NCBI GenBank assembly: GCA_943325255.2
Contig: CALPOS020000019.1
Coordinates: 1 to 17,619 of the forward strand
DNA length: 17,619 bases
Source: Sphingobacterium thalpophilum
Lineage (GTDB): Bacteria > Bacteroidota > Bacteroidia > Flavobacteriales > Flavobacteriaceae
Direction: 5' to 3'
Position 1 is the stretch's first letter, and each line of letters starts with the position of its first letter. The notes beneath the pieces are model-generated. The model searched no databases. It was given only the letters and a program-made list of their open reading frames with translations, and was not told where the DNA came from. The translations under genes and the position numbers were made by a program. Of this stretch, positions 7,831 through 15,715 are shown piece by piece.

Positions 7831-10635
7831 TTATAATTTTAATTTCAGGTACTTTCCCGTAATAGACAATTTGTTTTTTGCCAGTTCTTCGGGAGTTCCA
7901 ACACCCAGTAATTGCCCACCATTTTCCCCGCCTTCAGGACCTAAATCTATAATGTAGTCTGCGCATTTGATGAGGTCAAGATTATGCTCTATTACGATAA
8001 TGGAATGACCGTTTTCAAGTAAAGCATCGAAAGAAGCCAACAATTTTTTGATGTCGTGAAAATGCAAGCCTGTCGTAGGTTCATCAAATATAAAAAGTGC
8101 TTTTTCTTTTGTACTTCCTTTTACAAGAAATGTTGCCAGTTTGATTCGCTGTGCTTCACCACCAGAGAGTGTTGACGAAGATTGTCCCAATTGAACGTAT
8201 CCTAATCCAACATCTTGCAACGGTTGTAGCTTTTGTACAATTTTTGTTTGTTTTGTCTCTTTAAAGAAAGCTATCGCGTCGTCGATGGTCATCGTAAGGA
8301 TATTATCAATGTTTTTTCCTTCGAAATGCACTTCGAGAATTTCTTTTTTGAAACGCTTGCCGGCACAAGTTTCGCAAGGTAAATGCACATCCGCCATAAA
8401 CACCATTTCGACATTAATCGACCCTTCGCCGCTACAAGTTTCGCAACGTCCACCATCTACATTAAAAGAGAAGTGTTTGGGCAAATAACCCCGTATTTTT
8501 GATAATTTTTCTTTCGAAAACAAGTCCCTTATATCGTCGTATGCTTTAATATACGTTACAGGATTAGAACGAGAACTTCTTCCAATTGGATTTTGATCGA
8601 TATATTCTATATGACGAATTTTATGATAGTAGCCTTGCATATCGCTAAACTGACCGGCTTTTTCTCCAACTCCATCCAATTTCTTCTGCATGGCAGGATA
8701 CAGAATTTTCTTCACCAAGGTGCTTTTGCCGCTTCCAGATACGCCTGTGATGACGGTTAGTACTTCGAGAGGAAATTTAATATCGATATTCTGTAAATTG
8801 TTCTCACGAGCACCCAATATTTCAATATAATTCGCCCATTTTCGTCTTGTCTTAGTCACAGTAATTTCTAATGCTCCACTCAAATAATTTGCGGTTAGTG
8901 AATCGGCTTTTAATAATTCCTGAAATGTACCTTGCGCGACTAGTTCTCCACCGTAAGTCCCGGCCTCTGGACCAATATCGATGATCATGTCGGCAGCTTT
9001 CATGATATCTTCATCATGTTCGACTACGATGACTGTATTTCCTAAATCACGTAAAGAAAGCAAAACATTTATTAATCTTTCCGTGTCTTTTGGATGTAAT
9101 CCGATGCTTGGCTCATCTAAAATATACATCGAACCAACTAAACTACTACCTAATGAAGTCGCGAGATTAATACGTTGCGATTCACCGCCAGAAAGTGTTG
9201 CAGAATTCCGGTTTAGTGTTAAGTACTCTAATCCAACATCCACTAAAAAATTGAGTCGATTGTTGATTTCAATTAATAGTCGTTTTGCTACTTTTTGATC
9301 AAATTCACTAAGCTTTACTTCTTTAAAGAAAGTGACTAAATTCCGAATTGGTAAATCAACCAAATCGGAAATTGTTTCGCCTTCAATTTTAACGTATGAA
9401 GCTTCAATGCGAAGCCGTTTTCCTTTGCAGGAATGGCATTTTGTTTTGCCTCGATAGCGAGATAACATGACTCTATTTTGAATCTTGTAGTTCTTTTCCT
9501 CGAGCTCTTTAAAAAAATCGTTTAGACCTTGAAAATATTCATTTCCTATCCAAACCAGTTCTTTTTGCTTGTCAGAGAGTTGATAAAATGGCTTGTGAAT
9601 CGGGAAGTCGAATTTATAAGCATTATTGACCAATTCATCTCTATACCAGCTCATGCTTTCGCCCCGCCAGGGAAAAATAGCATTTTCGTATACTGATAAG
9701 GCAGTGTTTGGAACCACTAATTCGGAATCAATCCCGATGATGTTTCCATAGCCTTCACAAACAGGACAAGCTCCGTATGGATTGTTAAAACTGAAAAGGT
9801 GTACATTTGGCTCCAAAAATAAAATACCATCTAATTCAAAATTGTTGCTAAACTCAAACTTCTTTTTGGCATCTAATTCTTGCAGGTAACAGATGCCTTT
9901 GCCTTCAAAGAAAGCTGTTTGAACCGCATCCGAAAGTCGATTATAGAATTCTTCTTCTTCTTTTACAACAATTCGATCTACAACTAAGAAAATTTCATTT
10001 TGTTTTTTTGAGTTGTTACCAAGTAGTGTTGCTGGCAGTTCATCCAATCGCACGATTTCATTACCAACAACAATTCTAGCAAATCCTTGTTGCAATAGGG
10101 CTTTTAGCTTATCTTCTAATTTTCTTCCGTCCTCCAAATGAATTGGAGCAAGAAGTAACCATTTGCTGTCTATTTCGATAGTTTTGACAGTATTGATAAC
10201 GTCAGTAACGGTATTTTTTTTTACCTCGAGATTAGAAATAGGAGAATACGTTTTTCCGATTCTCGCATACAATAATTTTAAGTAATCGTAGATTTCGGTT
10301 GAAGTTCCAACGGTCGATCTTGCATTCGTAGTATTTACTTTTTGTTCAATTGCTATGGCTGGAGCAATACCTTTTATGTATTCCACTTTTGGTTTATCTA
10401 ATCTTCCTAAGAACTGACGTGCATAAGATGATAGACTTTCTACATAACGACGTTGACCTTCAGCATATAAAGTATCAAAGGCCAAAGATGATTTTCCGGA
10501 TCCGGATAAGCCGGTAATTACAACAAGTTTATTTCGCGGAATAACAACGTCAAGATTTTTTAGATTATGGACTTGAGCTCCTTTGATGATGATGTTTTTC
10601 TTCGGTTCCAGAGTAGAAATATCTCCTGTAATCAT
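7831..10635 (-). CDS. uvrA: UvrA, excinuclease ABC subunit A
   Basis: A full-length 934-residue UvrA, close to the 940 residues of the E. coli protein. It is the dimeric damage sensor of nucleotide excision repair, which binds distorted DNA and loads UvrB. Both ABC ATPase halves are intact: Walker A GLSGSGKSS (42-50) and GVSGSGKST (631-639), signature motifs LSGGESQR (about 480) and LSGGEAQR (about 820), and Walker B segments YILDEPSIGLH and FIFDEPTTGLH. The C-terminal zinc finger is complete: C731, C734, C754 and C757 with 19 residues between the pairs. In the first half CPVC (290-293) and CHSC (400-403) are present, but the cysteine pair expected about 25 residues before FSFNNPYGACPVC is missing, leaving only a lone Cys in KGICYLQELD. 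The gene is monocistronic in this window, with its own promoter. Confidence 0.97.
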   Translation of the reverse strand: MITGDISTLEPKKNIIIKGAQVHNLKNLDVVIPRNKLVVITGLSGSGKSSLAFDTLYAEGQRRYVESLSSYARQFLGRLDKPKVEYIKGIAPAIAIEQKVNTTNARSTVGTSTEIYDYLKLLYARIGKTYSPISNLEVKKNTVTDVINTVKTIEIDSKWLLLAPIHLEDGRKLEDKLKALLQQGFARIVVGNEIVRLDELPATLLGNNSKKQNEIFLVVDRIVVKEEEEFYNRLSDAVQTAFFEGKGICYLQELDAKKKFEFSNNFELDGILFLEPNVHLFSFNNPYGACPVCEGYGNIIGIDSELVVPNTALSVYENAIFPWRGESMSWYRDELVNNAYKFDFPIHKPFYQLSDKQKELVWIGNEYFQGLNDFFKELEEKNYKIQNRVMLSRYRGKTKCHSCKGKRLRIEASYVKIEGETISDLVDLPIRNLVTFFKEVKLSEFDQKVAKRLLIEINNRLNFLVDVGLEYLTLNRNSATLSGGESQRINLATSLGSSLVGSMYILDEPSIGLHPKDTERLINVLLSLRDLGNTVIVVEHDEDIMKAADMIIDIGPEAGTYGGELVAQGTFQELLKADSLTANYLSGALEITVTKTRRKWANYIEILGARENNLQNIDIKFPLEVLTVITGVSGSGKSTLVKKILYPAMQKKLDGVGEKAGQFSDMQGYYHKIRHIEYIDQNPIGRSSRSNPVTYIKAYDDIRDLFSKEKLSKIRGYLPKHFSFNVDGGRCETCSGEGSINVEMVFMADVHLPCETCAGKRFKKEILEVHFEGKNIDNILTMTIDDAIAFFKETKQTKIVQKLQPLQDVGLGYVQLGQSSSTLSGGEAQRIKLATFLVKGSTKEKALFIFDEPTTGLHFHDIKKLLASFDALLENGHSIIVIEHNLDLIKCADYIIDLGPEGGENGGQLLGVGTPEELAKNKLSITGKYLKLKL

Positions 10636-10654
10636 TATTGTTTTGAATTTTATA

Positions 10655-10689
10655 CAAATGTAATTAATTCTATTTTGAGAAAGGGCAAA
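10655..10689 (-). promoter_or_regulatory. uvrA promoter
   Basis: On the minus strand, TTTG (10689-10686) is followed after 23 nt by TACATTTG (10662-10655), an exact TAnnTTTG -7 box. The start codon is 19 nt further, giving a leader of roughly 13 nt. The spacing is at the upper end of the usual range. No LexA-like palindrome was recognised. Confidence 0.55.
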
Positions 10690-10837
10690 AGATTTTGAGC
10701 ATGCTAAACAAATGCAGAAATGATAATTTCCATATTTTAATTTTTTGCCGTATTTATTTAATCAAAATGTATAATTGGTGGCATGGCATTAGATTAATTG
10801 TATTTTTATAATAACCATCTTATTCTGAACGATTGAT
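10690..10837. other. Intergenic DNA between uvrA promoter and the tandem operator
   Basis: AT-rich, with no open frame or RNA pattern that I recognise. It includes an 8-bp palindrome AGCATGCT at 10698-10705 and the sequence ATTGATTT at 10832-10839, which recurs at 10862-10869 so that the two copies flank the tandem 11-bp repeats. Confidence 0.4.
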
Positions 10838-10859
10838 TTACCTTTACATTACCTCTACA
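10838..10859 (+). repeat. Tandem 11-bp direct repeat, candidate operator upstream of the T9SS gene
   Basis: Two adjacent 11-bp units, TTACCTTTACA (10838-10848) and TTACCTCTACA (10849-10859), differ at one base. The spacing of about one helical turn would place two protein subunits on the same DNA face. The same arrangement occurs at 15410-15431 upstream of the glycosidase gene. The likely binder, by inference, is the helix-turn-helix regulator encoded at 12568-15387. A lone near-match, TTACCTAAACA, lies at 11007-11017. Confidence 0.6.
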
Positions 10860-10936
10860 TAATTGATTTGTAATATTTATTGTAAATGATAAAGAATCCT
10901 CGCAATGTCAAATATACAAAAAGGTTTAATCATTTT

Positions 10937-10972
10937 TTTGTCATTTTTTTCTGTATAGTTTTTATATAGTTG
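10937..10972 (+). promoter_or_regulatory. Candidate promoter of the T9SS gene with shared TGTATAGTTT element
   Basis: The 10-mer TGTATAGTTT at 10952-10961 also occurs upstream of the glycosidase gene at 15536-15545. A TTTG at 10937-10940 and a near-consensus TATAGTTG at 10965-10972 are 24 nt apart, a slightly long -33/-7 pair. No exact TAnnTTTG box was found, as would suit an activator-dependent promoter. The exact start of transcription cannot be fixed. Confidence 0.35.
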
Positions 10973-10984
10973 CTTTTAAAAGGA

Positions 10985-11012
10985 AGGTAAATATATTTTA
11001 CTAGATTTACCT
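10985..11012 (+). repeat. Inverted repeat in the leader of the T9SS gene
   Basis: AGGTAAAT (10985-10992) and ATTTACCT (11005-11012) form a perfect 8-bp inverted repeat with a 12-nt loop, ending 22 nt before the start codon. It could fold in the leader RNA, or be an operator; the right arm shares the TTACCT core of the tandem repeats. Confidence 0.4.
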
Positions 11013-11034
11013 AAACAATTAAATTTTATTTATT

Positions 11035-12408
11035 ATGAAAAAAATTACTCTTTTTATTTTCCTTTTGACTTTTTCACTAGGATATTCGCAAGATCTTTTA
11101 TTAGGTTTTGAATCTGCTGAAAGCGGTGGTATTAATGGAGATCCTTTTGGGAATGGACCTGCTCCAACTGTAGAAGCTGGTACTGGAAGTAACACATCTC
11201 AAGTGCTCAAAATAGTTGGAAACCCTGTAGGTGAGCCATGGCAAGGAATTAATTTAAATTTAACATCGCTTGTTAACTTGACAGCTACCCAAACCATGAC
11301 TATGGATGTATTTTCGGATGCGCCAATTACATTTTTAGTTAAAGTAACTGGTGGTGTTGGTGGACCTGCTATAGTTGCTGCTCCTGTAACACATACTGGA
11401 GGAAGTACATGGCAAACACTTTCGTTTACTTTTGATACATCATTAGATGGTCAAGCAGCACCAGCTGCTGGTGTATATAGTGGTTTTGTTATACACACCT
11501 ATTGGGTTGCTGGCGAAACTTCATTTTTTCCTAATGGAACTCCCATTCCAAGACCAGATAGAACTTTTTACGTAGATAACATTAAAGGTCCTCTAGGTAC
11601 TCCACCAGTTGATGCAGCTCCAACAACTGCTGCTCCAGCACAACCAAACAGACCAGCCGCTGATGTAAAGTCAATTTTTTGTGATACCTACGCTCCTGTT
11701 TCTGTGATTGGTTACTCAGGTGGTGATGATAATACGTATAATACGTCTTGGTGCCCAGGTTCAACTAGCTTAGTACAAATTGAAGGTAATAATACTAATA
11801 AAATAGTTGGTTTGGGATGTGAAGGAATTGCCTTTTTGGATGGTAGATTTAATGCTGCTGGTTTTGGTTTCTTTCATATGGATATTTGGACAGATACCCC
11901 TACTCAAGATAAAAGTTTTAATATTAAATTTTCAAACTGGAGTGGTACTGCTGGTGAAACAAATGCTTTCGAATATTCTGCAACCAATGCGAACATTTTG
12001 CCAAGTGTAAATCCTGGAACTTGGATTTCTATTGATCTACCATTTTCTGCTTTTAATCCTATTAACGGAAGCGATACTACTGATTTTACTCAATTTGTAA
12101 TTACTTCTGATTTAGGAATTGTATATTATGATAACTTATACTTGCACAAAAATACTTTGGCAACTTCTAGTTTTGTTGCTGCAAATATTAAAATGTATCC
12201 TAATCCTGCTACTACTAACTTTACTATCGAAGCGCTAGACAATGTTGAACAAATTTCTGTGATCAACATGATTGGACAAGAAGTTATTTCGTTAACCCCG
12301 AATAGCAAAACAGTAACTGTTGATGTATCTGGTCTTCAAGTAGGTGTTTACGTTGTAAAAACTTCTATTGACGGGAATGTTGCTTCAACAAGATTTATAA
12401 AAGAGTAA
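11035..12408 (+). CDS. T9SS-exported protein with two carbohydrate-binding-like beta-sandwiches
   Basis: A 457-residue protein with signal peptide MKKITLFIFLLTFSLGYSQ. Domain 1 (about 20-185) and domain 2 (about 213-372) share a layout: MTMDVFSD (88-95) matches FHMDIWTD (280-287), GSTWQTLSFTFD matches GTWISIDLPFSAF, and each closes with a YVDN or YYDN segment (179, 365). A Pro/Ala/Thr-rich linker (about 188-211) joins them. Domain 2 resembles the accessory beta-sandwich I recall at the C-terminus of many flavobacterial secreted GH16 beta-glucanases, starting IFCDTY here. Residues 384-457 (MYPNPATTNFTIEA to VSTRFIKE-like end) are a type A T9SS C-terminal sorting domain, so the protein is exported across the outer membrane and either anchored or released. 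No catalytic domain is visible. A surface glycan-binding role is inferred. It lies upstream of a sensor/regulator and a glycosidase, and a terminator follows. Confidence 0.8.
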   Translation: MKKITLFIFLLTFSLGYSQDLLLGFESAESGGINGDPFGNGPAPTVEAGTGSNTSQVLKIVGNPVGEPWQGINLNLTSLVNLTATQTMTMDVFSDAPITFLVKVTGGVGGPAIVAAPVTHTGGSTWQTLSFTFDTSLDGQAAPAAGVYSGFVIHTYWVAGETSFFPNGTPIPRPDRTFYVDNIKGPLGTPPVDAAPTTAAPAQPNRPAADVKSIFCDTYAPVSVIGYSGGDDNTYNTSWCPGSTSLVQIEGNNTNKIVGLGCEGIAFLDGRFNAAGFGFFHMDIWTDTPTQDKSFNIKFSNWSGTAGETNAFEYSATNANILPSVNPGTWISIDLPFSAFNPINGSDTTDFTQFVITSDLGIVYYDNLYLHKNTLATSSFVAANIKMYPNPATTNFTIEALDNVEQISVINMIGQEVISLTPNSKTVTVDVSGLQVGVYVVKTSIDGNVASTRFIKE

Positions 12409-12423
12409 TTATTTAGCTTTAGG

Positions 12424-12458
12424 AAAAAAGACTGTCTCAAGAGACGGTCTTTTTTTTT
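12424..12458 (+). terminator. Intrinsic terminator after the T9SS gene
   Basis: AAGACTGTCTC pairs with GAGACGGTCTT (one G-T pair) around a very short AA loop, giving an effective loop of about 4 nt, followed by a run of T to 12458. An A-tract on the left lets it act in the reverse direction too. It begins 15 nt after the stop codon and separates this gene from the regulator gene. Confidence 0.85.
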
Positions 12459-12567
12459 ACCTCATTTTTACAATAATCTGGGGCTTTTGGTTTAAAACAA
12501 AATTTAATCCTAAACATGTGGCACTTTATTGTTATATTTCGCTGTGCTTAGAAAACTCAATCAGATA

Positions 12568-15387
12568 ATGAAACAATTTAAGATAAGATTTGTTTTTTTT
12601 CAATTAATGTTATTCGTTACAACTTTTTGCAGCGGTCAAGATTTGCCTCCAATTGTAAAGTATAACTCTAGCATTTACGGTGCTGGGAATCAAAATTGGA
12701 TGATTTCCCAAGATAAATCCCAATTTGTGTATTTCGCTAATAATGAAGGATTACTTGAGTTTAATGGGTCTAGTTGGAGTTTGTATCATTCACCTAACGA
12801 GTCCATCATAAGATCTGTAAAGGTGATTGGCGATAAGATATTTACTGGATGTTACATGGAGTTTGGTTTTTGGAGTAAGAAAAGCGATGGTCAGTTGCAA
12901 TACACCTCCTTGAGTCGTCAGATTAAACCTAAAATCTTAGATGACGAGCAATTTTGGAATATTTTGGATTATGATCAATGGGTCATTTTTCAATCTTTGA
13001 ATAGGTTGTACATTTATGATACAAAAACAAAAAAGTTTTCGATTATTACACCGAAAAATGACATTTTAAAATCTTTTGGGGTTGCGAATTCCATTTACTT
13101 TCAAACTTTAAACGGTGGACTTTTTGAAATAGAAAATAGGGAAAGTAAGTTAGTTTCAGACCATCCTGTTTTGCTAAATAATAAGATTGTAAATATATTC
13201 CCTACCACTGATGGTTTGCTTATTCAAACGCAATCAAATGGTTTTTTTCAATTGATCGCAGGAACACTGACAAAATTTAATACCGAAGCAGATGCTATTT
13301 TATCACAAAGCAATATATATAGTAGTCAGCGTTTATCTGACGGTAGTTTTGCGATCGGAACGATTTCAAATGGACTTTTTGTACTCTCCAAAGAAGGTAA
13401 AATAAAGTACAATATTGATCAAAATCATGGACTTAGTAATAATACGGTTTTGTCCTTGTTTGAAGACAACGACAGAAATCTTTGGGTTGGATTAGACAAC
13501 GGAATTAATTGTCTTAATCTTCAGACGCCTGTGAAGTGCTATTCTGATAATACAGGTATATTAGGAACTGTCTATGCTTCGATTTTGTTTCAAAAAAAAT
13601 TGTATATAGGAACAAATCAAGGACTTTTTTATCGTGATTTTCAAAGTACTGAAGGCTTCAAGTTTATTAGTGGTACGAAAGGTCAAGTTTGGTCATTGTT
13701 TGCATATAATGGCGTTCTGTTCTGTGGACATGATTCCGGTACTTTCACAATAGCATCCGGCACCGCAAAGTGCATTTTTTCGCAGTCAGGTACGTGGAAG
13801 TTCAGTCCTTTGCCTAAACATAAGGACAAATTGCTACAAGGTAATTACTATGGGCTTTCAGTCCTGGAAAAGGTAAACAACCAATGGGTGTTCAAAAATA
13901 AAATAAAAGGATTTAACTATTCTGCAAAATATTTTGAGTTGAGCAAAACGAGCGAGTTATATGTCAGTCATGAATATAAAGGAGTATTTAGATTGAAAGT
14001 TGATGCTGGTTTTTCAAAGGTGGAAAGTAATTTCATTTATGCAACGCCTAATAAGGGAAAAAATGCCTGTTTAGCAAAATATAATGATGATATCTATTAT
14101 GCCTATAAAGCGGGGGTTTTCAAGCTTAATTCATCTACTAGAAAGTTTGAAAAAGACGCAGCTTTGAGTAAAATTTTTGAAAATGAGGAATATACGTCGG
14201 GCAGAATGTTGGTTGATGCTTCAAATAAGATTTGGTTTTTTTCAAAGAATTACATCTACTACTTCAGCTTAAGCAAGTTAAGTACAGAATTGAAGCAAAA
14301 TTCAATTCCAATACCATCCGTACTGACCAATTCACAGCTTGGTTATGAGAATATTTCACAAGTCGGAAATTCGACTTACTTGGTGGGTACCACCGATGGC
14401 TATTACACGATTAATCTGAGTGATTTGAGTTTTAAGAGCTATTTTGTGTCTATTTCGAACATCAGTGTTAACCGTCTAAATGAGAAAGGAAGAAGTTGTC
14501 CCATAACAGAAAATGGAGCGTTTAAATCATCTGAAAACAATATTACTTTTAGTTTTACAGTTCCAGAATACAACAAATATATTGCAACAGAGTACCAATA
14601 CCTCTTGAAAGGTTTTCAGGAGGAATGGAGTGAATGGAGCTTAAAGTCAACTGTAAATTTCAAAAATTTGTCACCAGGCGAGTATACCTTTAAAGTACGC
14701 GCTAAACTAGCAAATTCGGCAGTTGAAAAAATTGCAACTTACACTTTTAGAATTTCAAAGCCTTGGTATGCGACTAACTTGGCTTTGTTTATTTATCTCG
14801 TTGTCATCTTGATTCTATTCAATTTTATTCACAAATCCTATAAGAATTATTATCAAAAACAAAAGGAAAAGTTAATAGAAGAGAATAATCTTTTGCTAGA
14901 AATTAAAGAACTAGAAAACGAGCAGCAATTAATGAAATTACGAAATGAACAGCTTTCGGAGGTTGTAGATAGCAAAAATAGAGAATTGGCGGTCTCAACG
15001 ATGAGTTTGATAAACAAGAATGAATTACTTAATGTTATTAAGGAAGATCTTAAGAAGACTTCAAGCGGTGATGATAACAGAAGCGTTAAGTCGCTAATTA
15101 TGAGTATTACAAAAAATATTTCCGAAGAAGATAGTTGGAAAGTATTCAAAGAGGCTTTTGACAGTACTGATAAAGATTTTCTAAAGAAAGTAAAACTGGC
15201 TCATAATTCGTTAACTCCAAATGATTTGAGACTTTGCGCTTACCTTAGACTCAATCTTTCTTCCAAAGAAATAGCTCCATTGTTGAACATTTCAGTAAGA
15301 AGTGTAGAAATAAAACGATACAGATTACGTAAGAAAATGGAGTTAGCACACGAAAAAGGGCTGGTTGAGTATATCTTATCAATCTAA
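12568..15387 (+). CDS. Membrane-spanning one-component glycan sensor: beta-propeller, Y_Y_Y domain, LuxR-type HTH
   Basis: A 939-residue protein. ATG 12568 (MKQFKIRFVFFQLMLF) gives a proper signal peptide; the in-frame ATG at 12529 would put 13 extra residues before it. Residues from about 25 to 650 form periplasmic propeller repeats, clearest at about 287-318 (HGLSNNTVLSLFEDNDRNLW, then VGLDNGINCL). The Y_Y_Y domain follows (about 655-730, YQYLLKGFQEEWSEWS). One membrane helix lies at about 735-757, then a coiled coil (about 761-815), and at about 880-935 a LuxR-type HTH (LTPNDLRLCAYLRLNLSSKE and LLNISVRSVEIKRYRLRKK). No histidine-kinase ATPase or receiver is present, so it should couple periplasmic ligand binding directly to DNA binding, as SusR-type regulators do. 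Its probable targets are the tandem repeats upstream of the genes on either side. Confidence 0.88.
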   Translation: MKQFKIRFVFFQLMLFVTTFCSGQDLPPIVKYNSSIYGAGNQNWMISQDKSQFVYFANNEGLLEFNGSSWSLYHSPNESIIRSVKVIGDKIFTGCYMEFGFWSKKSDGQLQYTSLSRQIKPKILDDEQFWNILDYDQWVIFQSLNRLYIYDTKTKKFSIITPKNDILKSFGVANSIYFQTLNGGLFEIENRESKLVSDHPVLLNNKIVNIFPTTDGLLIQTQSNGFFQLIAGTLTKFNTEADAILSQSNIYSSQRLSDGSFAIGTISNGLFVLSKEGKIKYNIDQNHGLSNNTVLSLFEDNDRNLWVGLDNGINCLNLQTPVKCYSDNTGILGTVYASILFQKKLYIGTNQGLFYRDFQSTEGFKFISGTKGQVWSLFAYNGVLFCGHDSGTFTIASGTAKCIFSQSGTWKFSPLPKHKDKLLQGNYYGLSVLEKVNNQWVFKNKIKGFNYSAKYFELSKTSELYVSHEYKGVFRLKVDAGFSKVESNFIYATPNKGKNACLAKYNDDIYYAYKAGVFKLNSSTRKFEKDAALSKIFENEEYTSGRMLVDASNKIWFFSKNYIYYFSLSKLSTELKQNSIPIPSVLTNSQLGYENISQVGNSTYLVGTTDGYYTINLSDLSFKSYFVSISNISVNRLNEKGRSCPITENGAFKSSENNITFSFTVPEYNKYIATEYQYLLKGFQEEWSEWSLKSTVNFKNLSPGEYTFKVRAKLANSAVEKIATYTFRISKPWYATNLALFIYLVVILILFNFIHKSYKNYYQKQKEKLIEENNLLLEIKELENEQQLMKLRNEQLSEVVDSKNRELAVSTMSLINKNELLNVIKEDLKKTSSGDDNRSVKSLIMSITKNISEEDSWKVFKEAFDSTDKDFLKKVKLAHNSLTPNDLRLCAYLRLNLSSKEIAPLLNISVRSVEIKRYRLRKKMELAHEKGLVEYILSI

Positions 15388-15409
15388 AAGGCAGTCTACA
15401 TCCTTATAA

Positions 15410-15431
15410 TTAACTATACATTACCTATACC
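15410..15431 (+). repeat. Tandem 11-bp direct repeat, candidate operator upstream of the glycosidase
   Basis: TTAACTATACA (15410-15420) and TTACCTATACC (15421-15431) are adjacent copies of the unit found at 10838-10859, consensus TTACCTnTACA. Each copy differs from the consensus at one fixed position. The pair sits 23 nt after the regulator stop codon and about 280 nt before the glycosidase start. Confidence 0.58.
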
Positions 15432-15535
15432 ATTTTGTTTTCTATCATTCGGGATTTACACAAATTTGTCGTGTGTTTTCATATTTATCACCCGTTAATA
15501 TTGAATTGTAAGCGATGTTTTATTTATGTAATTAT

Positions 15536-15545
15536 TGTATAGTTT
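15536..15545 (+). promoter_or_regulatory. Shared TGTATAGTTT element, candidate promoter core
   Basis: Identical to the 10-mer at 10952-10961. It begins 105 nt after the end of the tandem repeats here, against 93 nt at the other site, a difference of about one helical turn. It only partly resembles a -7 box (TATAGTTT against TAnnTTTG), and it leaves a leader of about 170 nt. Confidence 0.3.
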
Positions 15546-15715
15546 CTTTAAATCCTATTTCGTTTTTTTTGAATTATAAATCTTGTAGGTTTATAAATGT
15601 TTAAAAGCGTCATTAGATAATTGTCAAATTCTCATTTCTGCATGAGATATTTTGCTAAATACGAAGTTTGTTGCCAATTATTAATCGCATACAATTAATT
15701 AACTTTTAAAAAAAT

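Larger units (their letters stand above)
15388..15715. other. Regulatory intergenic region upstream of the glycosidase
   Basis: These 328 nt hold no open frame or RNA gene that I recognise. They contain the tandem 11-bp repeats (15410-15431), a perfect 10-bp palindrome ACAAATTTGT (15460-15469) and the shared 10-mer TGTATAGTTT (15536-15545). A further TCTACAT at 15395-15401 lies 20 nt upstream of the TACAT in the first unit and may be a degenerate extra site. No terminator is visible after the regulator gene, so read-through into the glycosidase gene is possible. Confidence 0.5.

Noticed and set aside
12529..12567. An earlier ATG for the sensor-regulator
   Set aside because: It would place 13 residues with charged positions before the signal peptide; ATG 12568 starts directly with a normal signal peptide.
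14853..15149. 98-residue minus-strand open frame rich in Ser and Leu
   Set aside because: It mirrors the coiled-coil coding region of the regulator; low complexity explains its length.
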